Shown: piece after piece, positions 1-6,114 of the stretch
Numbering within the stretch: the stretch's first letter is position 1
Layout: the number at the start of each line of letters is the position of its first letter
Assembly (NCBI GenBank): GCA_003222555.1
Contig: QHWL01000038.1
Span: forward strand, 1-6,546
Direction: 5' to 3'
DNA length: 6,546 bases
Origin: Acidobacteriota bacterium
GTDB lineage: Bacteria > Acidobacteriota > Vicinamibacteria > Vicinamibacterales > CAVVIG01
Notes under the pieces: generated by a model
Told to the model about the DNA's origin: nothing
Seen by the model: only the letters and a program-made list of their open reading frames with translations
Database searches by the model: none
Made by a program: the position numbers and the translations under genes

Positions 1-132
1 ATCCCGGACCCCGACCCGAACGGATCGCAGGAAGGCGTTGCGGCGGATGCCAAGGGCAACGTGTACGGATCGCTGACGGGCGGGATGGCCTTGAAGAAAT
101 ACGTGAGGGGCAAGAGCGGAACGTCGCGCTGA
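1..132 (+). CDS. C-terminal end of a beta-propeller (NHL/SMP-30-like) protein, 5'-truncated by the window
   Basis: Frame 1 is open from the window edge to a TGA at 130-132, giving the last 43 residues of a protein whose start lies outside. The piece contains GVAADAKGNVYGSLTGG followed by LKKYVRG. This is the pattern of the last strands of six-bladed propellers of the NHL/SMP-30/streptogramin-lyase type, where 'G-V-A-x-D-x-x-G-N-V-Y' recurs in each blade and a basic KKYV-type tail ends the chain. Such proteins in soil bacteria are usually exported, but no signal peptide is visible because the N-terminus is missing. It is the only plus-strand gene and converges on the MFS gene across a repeat-rich gap. 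The short fragment makes the fold assignment probable and the function unknown. Confidence 0.6.
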   Translation: MPDPDPNGSQEGVAADAKGNVYGSLTGGMALKKYVRGKSGTSR

Positions 133-166
133 CTCAGGACTCCCCTGGCCTGACGACAACATATTT

Positions 167-344
167 GTACGTAGTGTCCGGCCTTAGAGCCTGTGAAAAA
201 ATGCGACGTTTGAACGCAGAGCACGCAGAGAAATCTTTAGGCATTTCTTCTCGGCGGCCTCCGCGGTCTCTGCGTTGAACGTGATTTGTTCACAACCTCC
301 TTATAGCCGGACCGGCGGTCCGCCTGAAGGCGGACACTACGTAC
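167..344. repeat. 178-bp intergenic element bounded by 14-bp perfect inverted repeats
   Basis: The left end GTACGTAGTGTCCG (167-180) is the exact reverse complement of the right end CGGACACTACGTAC (331-344). The match continues inward with one unpaired base (GCCTT against AAGGC). Inside are a near-palindrome (AACGCAGAG 213-221 with CTCTGCGTT 268-276) and two overlapping hairpins at 308-322 and 318-335. A second shared block, GCCTGTGAAAAAATGCG (189-205), has a 15/17 inverted match at 344-360 just outside the right end, so the modules are shuffled rather than simply mirrored. There is no coding capacity and I see no target-site duplication. It resembles the short dispersed intergenic repeats of Acidobacteriota, possibly MITE- or REP-like. 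The dispersed status is inferred from a related piece at 2582-2640. Confidence 0.65.
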
Positions 345-353
345 GCTTTTTTT
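318..353 (+). terminator. Possible terminator of the plus-strand propeller gene, within the repeat
   Basis: The sequence GTCCGCCT-GA-AGGCGGAC (318-335) forms an almost loopless perfect inverted repeat, practically a 7-bp stem with a TGAA loop. A run of seven T follows at 347-353. The 11-base gap between stem and T-run is longer than in a classical intrinsic terminator. An overlapping hairpin (CGGACC 308-313 with GGTCCG 317-322) competes for the same bases. On the opposite strand the element offers a similar arrangement: the 213-276 stem, then six T (complement of 196-201) after 11 bases. That would suit the convergent MFS transcript. The function is inferred from position and structure only. 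Confidence 0.3.
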
Positions 354-1765
354 CATAGGCTTCTCGCAACCTGTTCGAGCGGCCGGCCGGTCGTGCTGGG
401 CGCGAACAGCCCGATGTCGACCATCACGATCGACATTGCCGTCGCAACCGCCGCAAACATCCAGGCCGCCCCCCACTGCTGCAACACCGGCAGGAGCACG
501 AACGGCATTGCCGCGCTCGAAAGACGGCTCAACCCGTAGGCCGTTCCCGTCGCAGTCGCCCGGATGAAGGTCGGGAAAATCTCCGCCTGGAAAATGTGGA
601 ACGCGTTCGAAAAGATGTTGCTGACGATCGTGTACACCAGACCGGAGGCGATAATCGCGGCCGGGACGGCCGCCGTGCCGAGCGCCAGACCGCACACGCT
701 CATGAGGAACGCAGACCCGACGATCTGCCATCGCCGGTCGATGCGCTCGACGACCAGCCACGAGAGCGCAGACCCGATCGGATACCCGATGAAGACGACC
801 GACGTGTAGGTCAGCGATGTAACGACCGAAAATCCTTTTGACGCGAGCACCAGCGGCACAAGCGTCCCGAACCCGTAATAGCCGACGGTCTGAAATATCT
901 GGAATACCCACAGAACGGCTGTTCGGCCGCGATACTCTCTCGAGAACAACACCGCGAAACTCGCCGAGCCCGGTGCTGGCCGTTCGTTGCTGCTGGGCTC
1001 CGAAAGAGTGCCGAAGCGCACCGCCTCGGCTTCCAGTTGCGTCGTGATAGCCTCGGCCTCCGGTAGCCGCCCGACCGACTCCAGCCATCGGGGCGACTCG
1101 GGAAGCTGGTTGCGCAGGAACCAGACGATTCCTCCTCCAACCGAACCGGCCACGAACAGCCAGCGCCAGCCATCGAGTCCGAGCACATGGACCGGCACCA
1201 GGACCCGCGCGAGGAATCCCACGGCAGGAACTCCTAGAAATCCAATCGTGTAAGCGATAGCGATGAAGCGCCCCCGGTGCTTGGGCGGAAGAAATTCGCT
1301 CAAATACGCATCGACGAGCGGCGGTTCCGCACCAATGCCGATGCCGGCCACAAATCGAGTCACAACGAGCATTGCCGCGCTGGTACTGAGGCCGCCCAGC
1401 AGCGTAAACAGCGAATAAATGCCGAGATTGACGAGAAACGCCGTGCGCCGGCCCACCCAATCGGCGAACCGGCCAAGGCAAAGCGCGCCGAGAAACATGC
1501 CGAGAAAACTGGAGCCGATGACCGCAGGCAGCGAAACCCGACTGAGATGAAAGTGCTCGGTCAGGACCGTCGCAAGGACACCGGCCAGAAAGATATCGAA
1601 CAGATCGAAGAACGTCCCGATCCCGGCAATAATCACGATGGTGCGGTGGATTCGCGTGATCGGCAGCCGATTCAGGCGCGCGGCGATCGGAAGGGTCACG
1701 TTGATTCGGGATGATGCCTCAAGTGCTTTCGAGGTAGCCCTCCGCATCGCATCCGCCAGTTGCAA
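353..1765 (-). CDS. MFS transporter, metabolite:H+ symporter / sugar-porter-like
   Basis: This is a 470-residue inner-membrane carrier of the major facilitator superfamily, the usual 12-helix length. The first helix begins near residue 42 with acidic residues in FFDLFDIF (52-59). GRFADWVGRR (98-107) is the loop 2-3 signature, RFVAGIGIGAE (137-147) the helix 4 motif, PPKHRGR (160-166) the loop 4-5 motif, and PESPRWL (222-228) the sugar-porter-type motif after helix 6. These features fit proton-coupled uptake of a small organic acid or polyol, as in the NiaP/AAHS/SV2-like groups; the substrate is not identifiable. The start is uncertain. The longest frame begins at TTG (1765-1763), where an AGAGGAG stretch lies about 16 bases upstream, rather far; an ATG at 1747 has only a weak site. 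The conserved part begins well after both. The TGA stop lies inside a repeat block. It follows the CMD-like gene by 108 bases on the same strand. Confidence 0.9.
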   Translation of the reverse strand: MQLADAMRRATSKALEASSRINVTLPIAARLNRLPITRIHRTIVIIAGIGTFFDLFDIFLAGVLATVLTEHFHLSRVSLPAVIGSSFLGMFLGALCLGRFADWVGRRTAFLVNLGIYSLFTLLGGLSTSAAMLVVTRFVAGIGIGAEPPLVDAYLSEFLPPKHRGRFIAIAYTIGFLGVPAVGFLARVLVPVHVLGLDGWRWLFVAGSVGGGIVWFLRNQLPESPRWLESVGRLPEAEAITTQLEAEAVRFGTLSEPSSNERPAPGSASFAVLFSREYRGRTAVLWVFQIFQTVGYYGFGTLVPLVLASKGFSVVTSLTYTSVVFIGYPIGSALSWLVVERIDRRWQIVGSAFLMSVCGLALGTAAVPAAIIASGLVYTIVSNIFSNAFHIFQAEIFPTFIRATATGTAYGLSRLSSAAMPFVLLPVLQQWGAAWMFAAVATAMSIVMVDIGLFAPSTTGRPLEQVARSL

Positions 1766-1873
1766 ATCGGTGACCGTCTTACTCCTCTCTTATCCCGAGC
1801 TGGCGCTGATTCGCGGCGACCCCAGACTCCCGGCGTTCCGCAGGAAACTGGGTTTCCCCTGAGCGAGGCGCGC

Positions 1874-2521
1874 TCAGCGCGGGAACGGCGCAAGCATCAT
1901 CGTCGGGGCATCGGCAGGCGTCCGGGCCGTGTTCAGGACGATCGCAAGGAGCGAGTAATAGCCGACGAGGCCGACCGTGTCGATCACGCCCTGCTCTCCG
2001 AACTTCGACACCGCTCGAGCGTAGGTGGCGTCGCTGACGCTTTGGTTCCGATGCAGCTCGTCGCAGAAGTCGTACAGGATGGCCTGGTCTTCTGCCATCC
2101 GCTCCGGACGGCGCCCTTCGGCGATCGCTTTTACGATCTCCGGGTTCACTCCGGCCTTCAGCGCGATCGAATCGTGGGTGCTCCATTCGTACTGTTGTGA
2201 CCAATGCCGTGCAACGATGAGAATGACGAATTCGCTCAGCCTGGGGGGCAAAACACTCTTGTACCGCAGATAGTCACCCATCGCTCTTGCGCGGCTCATG
2301 ACCTCAGGGCTTCGCAGGAGCGGGATGAACGGTCCCGATATGTCGGCCCCGCGGGCCGCTTTGAATTCTGCAACCGCCTGCTTTTGCGCGTCGGTCATCT
2401 TGTCGACGGGTATCGGCGGCATGCGGTTCTGTGCCATTAGGTTGATACACGCGGCGAAAACCAGTACCAGCACGACCGCGAGGCAATGCGGCCGCGGCGC
2501 AACTTGATAGCAACTCATCAT
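1874..2521 (-). CDS. Secreted carboxymuconolactone decarboxylase (CMD/AhpD-like) family protein
   Basis: This 215-residue protein starts at ATG 2521, chosen because GGGAGGG (2531-2537) lies 9 bases upstream; the frame also extends to 2563 without a better site. Residues 13-31 are a hydrophobic export segment ending near LMAQ, and an imperfect lipobox-like FAAC (22-25) is also present, so it is either cleaved by signal peptidase I or, less likely, a lipoprotein. The mature part is an all-alpha CMD domain. RLSEFVILIVARHW (94-107) is followed by YEWSTH (111-116), then IALKAGV and a helix with IDTVGLVGYYSLLAIVLNTA. Tyr, Glu, Trp and His sit where AhpD proteins have their E-x-x-C-x-x-C-x-x-x-H site, but both cysteines are absent, so AhpD-type disulfide peroxidase activity is not expected. 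Family members decarboxylate 4-carboxymuconolactone or have unknown roles; the actual reaction here is unknown. Confidence 0.85.
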   Translation of the reverse strand: MMSCYQVAPRPHCLAVVLVLVFAACINLMAQNRMPPIPVDKMTDAQKQAVAEFKAARGADISGPFIPLLRSPEVMSRARAMGDYLRYKSVLPPRLSEFVILIVARHWSQQYEWSTHDSIALKAGVNPEIVKAIAEGRRPERMAEDQAILYDFCDELHRNQSVSDATYARAVSKFGEQGVIDTVGLVGYYSLLAIVLNTARTPADAPTMMLAPFPR

Positions 2522-2581
2522 AGTAAACGTCCCTCCCGCGTATCGAATCAAAAACCAGCGCACTGCTCCGAACGTCCTAGC

Positions 2582-2640
2582 GTTTTCTTCTCTGCGGTCT
2601 CGGCGGTCTCGGCGGTTAACGACTTCGTCACACGCTCTCA
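2582..2640. repeat. Partial relative of the 167-344 repeat with a 9-bp tandem unit
   Basis: Between the SDR stop and the CMD-like gene, TTTTCTTCTCTGCGGTC and what follows aligns with positions 243-300: the TTTCTTCTC lead, a GC-rich stretch of GCGGTCTC words, then GTTAAC against GTTGAAC, a TTCGTCAC against TTGTTCAC word, and a final CTCTC against CCTCC. The GC-rich part is a tandem repeat of GCGGTCTCG, about 2.6 copies at 2594-2616. The terminal inverted repeats of the first copy are missing. The similarity is by eye with small gaps, so it is the same family rather than an identical copy. Confidence 0.5.
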
Positions 2641-3408
2641 GGCCAACAACCGGCCGCCATCCACCGAGATGATGGAACCTGTCGAGTAGCTCAGCATCGT
2701 CGCCACGGCGAGGACCGCCCGGCTCACATCTTCGGGCGATGCGAGGCGGCCGAGCGGAGTCTTGGTAGCCTGCTCACGACGCCAATCGGGATCGAGCCCC
2801 TTGACGAAATTGGTGTCGACGAGCCCGGGAGAAATCGACACCACACGAACGGCTGGTGCGAGCGCGCGTGCGAGCGACAGAGTCATCGTGTTGAGAGCGG
2901 CCTTCGAAGCACAATAGGCGACGTTGCTGCCGATGCCGCTCACGGCGGCGATCGACGAGATATTCACGACCAAACCGCCGTCGCGATTGGATAAGAGCGG
3001 CGCCAGGGCGCGAATCGTCGCGAACGGTCCCCGCCAATTCGTCCGAAAGATCTCGTCGATCAGATCGTCCTCCAGCGCCGCGAGATCGGCATGCCGGACG
3101 AAGCGCGTGGTTCCGACGCCGTTGACGAGGAGATCGACTGTACCGTAACGGTCGTCTACCTCATGTGCGAGATGCCCGAGGGTCGCTGAGTCGGTGACGT
3201 CGGCTTTGACCAACGCATGGCCCTCGCCTGTGAGGTGTTCCATGAGCGAGTGCGCCGCCGCTTCATGCCGACGGAACGTCGCAACGACGCGGGCGCCTGC
3301 GCCTGCGAGGTCGCGGCAAATCGCCGAGCCGAGTCCGCCGGTCGCGCCGGTGACCACGGCCACGCGGTCGAGGAGCGGACGATCGCGATCGATCAAGTCA
3401 TCTCTCAA
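2638..3408 (-). CDS. SDR-family NAD(P)-dependent oxidoreductase (FabG-like)
   Basis: This is a 256-residue classical short-chain dehydrogenase, full length for the family. The Rossmann glycine motif is TGATGGLG (20-27). DV at 70-71 contacts the adenine, NGVG (96-99) stands in for NNAG, and the catalytic tetrad is Asn124, Ser152, Tyr165 and Lys169 (YCASK). SPGLVDT and the closing SVDGG are also typical. Two arginines after the second strand (46-47) favour NADP(H) over NAD(H). The enzyme should reversibly interconvert an alcohol and a ketone in the cytoplasm; the substrate is unknown. The first start codon is TTG at 3408-3406 and overlaps the TGA of the upstream hisD-like gene as TTGA, with no clear ribosome site, so translational coupling is likely. 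A second TTG five codons in is also possible. The last codons run into the repeat at 2582-2640. Confidence 0.93.
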   Translation of the reverse strand: MRDDLIDRDRPLLDRVAVVTGATGGLGSAICRDLAGAGARVVATFRRHEAAAHSLMEHLTGEGHALVKADVTDSATLGHLAHEVDDRYGTVDLLVNGVGTTRFVRHADLAALEDDLIDEIFRTNWRGPFATIRALAPLLSNRDGGLVVNISSIAAVSGIGSNVAYCASKAALNTMTLSLARALAPAVRVVSISPGLVDTNFVKGLDPDWRREQATKTPLGRLASPEDVSRAVLAVATMLSYSTGSIISVDGGRLLA

Positions 3409-4694
3409 TGCGATGCGACGGTTTGAGAGTATCGACGAACGCGGAGGTCAGCCTGTTCCTTGTGACCCCAGAAGCGCTCGATCGCGCACAGCCTGGAGCA
3501 GTACTCGCCAATCTTGACGCTGGCTTCTGGCGTCACCTGCTGGTATGTCACGGTTTTGAGGAACTTGCCGACCCACAGTCCGCCCGTATAGCGCGCCGCG
3601 CCGCGAGTGGGAAGGATGTGATTGGTGCCGATCACCTTGTCTCCGTACGCGACATTGGTCTCGGGCCCGAGGAAGAGCGCTCCATAGTTCCTCAGACGAT
3701 CCAGGAAAAAGCGCGGATTCCTCGTCAGAATCTCGACATGCTCGCTCGCGATTTGGTCCGCCACGACGATGGCTTCCTCGTCGGAATCGACCAGGATGAT
3801 ACTGCCGTAGTCGCGCCATGCGGCGCCGGCCAGTTCGGCCGTCTGGAGAACCGCCAACTGACGAACGATTTCAACCGCAGTGGCGTCTGCGATCGCCCGT
3901 GACGTGGTAATCAGCGTCGCCGGCGACGTGGGACCGTGCTCGGCCTGCCCGAGCAGATCCGTGGCAACCATTTCCGGGGACGCTGTCTCATCGGCAATCA
4001 CGAGAATCTCCGTGGGCCCCGCAAGCAGATCGATTCCGACTCGTCCGAAGAGTTGCCGCTTGGCCTCGGCCACGTAGGCGTTACCAGGGCCTACCAGCAT
4101 GTCGACTGGGGAGATTGACTCACTACCAAGCGCCATCGCAGCAACCGCTTGCACGCCCCCTAAGACGTAGATCTCATCCGCGCCCGCCATTACCATCGCG
4201 GCGATCGTCTCCGGATGAGGCTGCGCGTGGGTCGGAGGGGTGCAAGCCGCCACGCGCTTCACCCCGGCAACCCGGGCAGTGATGATACTCATATGCGCGG
4301 AGGCGATCATCGGGTATCGACCGCCGGGCACGTAACAGCCAACGCTCTCGACCGGAATGTTCTTGTGCCCCAAAGTGATACCGGGAAGAACTTCTACCTC
4401 GAGATCGAGCAGGGCGCTGCGTTGCGCCTCGGCAAAACGCCGGATTTGCTTCTGCGCGAACTCGATGTCGCGTCGGGTGTCCGGGTTCACCTTGGCCAGA
4501 AGGCGGTCGATCTCTTGCTGAGACAGGCGAAAATCCGGAGGCGACCAGCCGTCGAGCCGCTCGGAGCATTCTCGAATGGCCGCGTCACCGCGTTTTTCGA
4601 TTTCGCGTAGGATGTCTTCAACCACCCGGCTGACCTGATCATCGGCAGCACGCGATTGCTCCACGCCGATTCCCGTCTTCAGGTGTGTGGCCAT
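3405..4694 (-). CDS. hisD: Histidinol dehydrogenase family protein (HisD/HpsN-like zinc alcohol dehydrogenase)
   Basis: This 429-residue zinc enzyme matches the usual HisD length. ATG 4694 is chosen because AGGAGG (complement of 4699-4704) precedes it by 4 bases; a GTG at 4709 would place that site inside the gene. Compared with E. coli HisD, the zinc ligands Gln259, His262, Asp360 and His419 correspond to Gln250, His253, Asp352 and His411, and the catalytic Glu326-His327 pair to Glu318-His319. [16 protein letters not shown] and LAGPTEI are intact. The family oxidises a primary alcohol to a carboxylate with two NAD+. The stretch [11 protein letters not shown] (119-129), with SAHMS after it, resembles the catabolic HpsN type (sulfopropanediol 3-dehydrogenase) more than biosynthetic HisD, and no his gene is adjacent. 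The symbol is therefore a family label; the substrate is inferred and unproven. It is probably co-transcribed and coupled with the SDR gene. Confidence 0.92.
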   Translation of the reverse strand: MATHLKTGIGVEQSRAADDQVSRVVEDILREIEKRGDAAIRECSERLDGWSPPDFRLSQQEIDRLLAKVNPDTRRDIEFAQKQIRRFAEAQRSALLDLEVEVLPGITLGHKNIPVESVGCYVPGGRYPMIASAHMSIITARVAGVKRVAACTPPTHAQPHPETIAAMVMAGADEIYVLGGVQAVAAMALGSESISPVDMLVGPGNAYVAEAKRQLFGRVGIDLLAGPTEILVIADETASPEMVATDLLGQAEHGPTSPATLITTSRAIADATAVEIVRQLAVLQTAELAGAAWRDYGSIILVDSDEEAIVVADQIASEHVEILTRNPRFFLDRLRNYGALFLGPETNVAYGDKVIGTNHILPTRGAARYTGGLWVGKFLKTVTYQQVTPEASVKIGEYCSRLCAIERFWGHKEQADLRVRRYSQTVASH

Positions 4695-4698
4695 GGAT

Positions 4699-4704
4699 CC
4701 TCCT
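4699..4704 (-). promoter_or_regulatory. Strong ribosome binding site that fixes the hisD-like start
   Basis: On the minus strand AGGAGG stands 4 bases before ATG 4694. It decides the start against the GTG at 4709 that opens the longest frame, since that GTG lies upstream of the site. Confidence 0.75.
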
Positions 4705-4787
4705 GTCACGTTCTCGCGCGCAGCATCTACTTCTTCTCCGCTTCGGCCACCGCTTTCAAGTGGACCGGTGCCGCACTTCTTTCACTG

Positions 4788-4811
4788 GCGCCGGGGCCCC
4801 ACCCCCGGCGC
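4788..4811. repeat. Perfect 9-bp inverted repeat (GC-rich hairpin) upstream of the hisD-like gene
   Basis: GCGCCGGGG (4788-4796) and CCCCGGCGC (4803-4811) are exact reverse complements around a 6-base CCCCAC loop. The stem is entirely G:C. It lies about 95 bases before the hisD-like start in the gap after the SMP-30-like gene. No T-run follows on either strand, so it may be a transcript-stabilising or attenuating structure or part of a dispersed repeat. Its role is unknown. Confidence 0.5.
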
Positions 4812-4865
4812 GAACTGACGCCGATGCCTCACCTCGGATCTGCTCGTCCTCGCTCGGCACGCCAC

Positions 4866-4890
4866 CCCCAGCGTGGCTGCCACGCTGGGG
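4866..4890 (-). terminator. Perfect 12-bp palindromic hairpin after the SMP-30-like gene; possible terminator without T-run
   Basis: CCCCAGCGTGGC (4866-4877) and GCCACGCTGGGG (4879-4890) are exact reverse complements around a single T, effectively an 11-bp stem with a 3-base loop. It lies 22 bases beyond the TGA of the SMP-30-like gene, the position expected of a 3' hairpin. No T-run follows on the minus strand, so it is not a canonical intrinsic terminator; it could limit read-through or protect the mRNA end. An alternative GGGGACCCC pairing (4887-4895) overlaps it. It may also be a copy of a dispersed palindrome. Confidence 0.4.
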
Positions 4891-4912
4891 ACCCCGGCAT
4901 CGCTGCAGGCGC

Positions 4913-5956
4913 TCAGATGCCCGGGGTGTTCACCCTGATCTTGTAGATGCCCGTGCGCGCGGCGATGTAGAGCGTCTTCTTGTCGGCGTCGCCGAATCCC
5001 ACGTTGGTGGACACTTCCGGCGCACGGATGGTGCCGAGGTGCTTTCCTTGCGGCGAGATGATCCACACACCGCCGGGAGCAGTCTCGTAGAGATTGCCCT
5101 TGGTGTCGACCCGCAGGCCGTCAGTGACGCCGCGCTCGGTTTCCTTCCGCATGTCGATGAACAGCTTGCCGTTGGCGAGCGCGCCGTCCGCGCGCACGTC
5201 GTAGCGATTGACATAGTTGTCACGGCTGCCGTTGACGTAGAGATATTTCTCGTCCGGCGAGAAGGCGAGGCCGTTGGTGGCCGGCATGTCCTTGACCAGC
5301 AGCGTGAGCTTGCCGTCTTTCCACATGAACACCGCGTTGAAGTCGAGTTCCTTGCGGGGATCCTTCTCGCGCAGGCGGAAGGCGCCGTACGTATCGGTGA
5401 AGTAGATCGCGCCGTCGCTCTTGACCACGACGTCGTTGGGGCCGCCGAAGCGCTTGCCCTCGTAGCGGTCGGCCAGGACGGTGCGCTGGCCGTTCTTCTC
5501 GACGCGCATCAGCGAGCGGCCCGCAAAAGTGGCGACGACGAGCCGGCCCTGACGGTCGAGGGTCAGGCCGTCGGCGCCGATCATGGCGAATTCTTCGAAC
5601 TGTGGATCGGTGCGCTCGCGGCCGTTGTTCTGGATGCCACCCCAGCGCCACACCTCCGGCCCGTTGTACCCGACGTTGCTGAGATAGACCGACGCTTTGC
5701 CGTCCGGCGTGAGCTTCCAGATCACATTGCCCGGCATATCCGTGAACAGGAGATACCCCTCCCGTCCCTCTTGCACCCACACCGGCCCTTCAGTGAAGCC
5801 GAAGCCGCCCTTGACGAGTTCGACCTTGGCATCGGGCGAGACCAGCGCATCGAGCGCGGGATCGAGCCGCACAACGCTCTTGTTGGTCGAGGATTGAGCG
5901 CTTGCAAATGAACTCGCGAGCACGCCCGCGATCGCGGCCTTCAAGATTCTCGTCAT
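4913..5956 (-). CDS. Secreted SMP-30/gluconolactonase/LRE family protein
   Basis: This 347-residue protein starts at ATG 5956, chosen because GGGGGAG lies just upstream; the frame extends to a TTG at 5971 and an ATG at 5968 without a site. Residues 1-20 form a signal peptide (basic TRILK, hydrophobic core, cleavage after ASA before Gln21), so it acts outside the cytoplasm. The rest is a six-bladed propeller with FTEGPVW (54-60), DGLTLDRQGRLV (129-140), GGPNDVVVKSDGAIYFTD (171-188), and NGLAFSPDEKYLYV (228-241). Glu56 and Asn174 match the metal ligands of SMP-30 lactonases. The third ligand, usually Asp in a 'Y-x-x-D' strand, seems to be Asn242 or Gly243 here, by eye. Family members hydrolyse sugar or other lactones; the substrate is not determinable. 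It is on the same strand as the hisD-like gene, 218 bases upstream of it, with strong hairpins between, so it may be a separate transcript. Confidence 0.9.
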   Translation of the reverse strand: MTRILKAAIAGVLASSFASAQSSTNKSVVRLDPALDALVSPDAKVELVKGGFGFTEGPVWVQEGREGYLLFTDMPGNVIWKLTPDGKASVYLSNVGYNGPEVWRWGGIQNNGRERTDPQFEEFAMIGADGLTLDRQGRLVVATFAGRSLMRVEKNGQRTVLADRYEGKRFGGPNDVVVKSDGAIYFTDTYGAFRLREKDPRKELDFNAVFMWKDGKLTLLVKDMPATNGLAFSPDEKYLYVNGSRDNYVNRYDVRADGALANGKLFIDMRKETERGVTDGLRVDTKGNLYETAPGGVWIISPQGKHLGTIRAPEVSTNVGFGDADKKTLYIAARTGIYKIRVNTPGI

Positions 5957-6114
5957 CTTCTCCCCCATCAAGCGAAGCGGGACCGCCGGAAGCGGCGACC
6001 CGCCAATTCATGCAGCACCTCGGTTGCGACTGGTCGTCGAAATCGATGAACGCGCGGCAGGGTGGCGTGAATCCCTGCCCCCGGTTCGCTTCACATCGCG
6101 AGATAGGACGTCAT

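Noticed and set aside
208..280. CRISPR-like or tandem array suggested by repeated CGCAGAG words
   Set aside because: The words are irregularly spaced and in both orientations, with no equal-length spacers and no cas gene; a palindromic dispersed repeat explains them better.
237..1481. A 414-codon minus-strand open frame overlapping the MFS gene in another frame
   Set aside because: Arg/Gly/Ala-rich product with no membrane segments; the MFS frame carries all family motifs. Its tail (SVRLQADRRSGYKEV) is simply the translated intergenic repeat.
1277..1714. Plus-strand 145-codon frame opposite the MFS N-terminal half
   Set aside because: Shadow of the MFS gene; charged low-complexity product with no family resemblance.
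1843..1857. Short inverted repeat GGAAAC/GTTTCC after the CMD-like gene as a terminator
   Set aside because: Only a 6-bp stem with a 3-base loop and no T-run; it is within chance expectation.
3408..3902. Plus-strand 164-codon frame opposite the hisD-like gene
   Set aside because: Antisense to a fully conserved enzyme and without recognisable domains.
4685..5911. A 408-codon plus-strand open frame opposite the SMP-30-like gene
   Set aside because: It is antisense to a well-supported gene, has no recognisable motif, and its composition is what mirrored third-position GC bias produces in GC-rich DNA.
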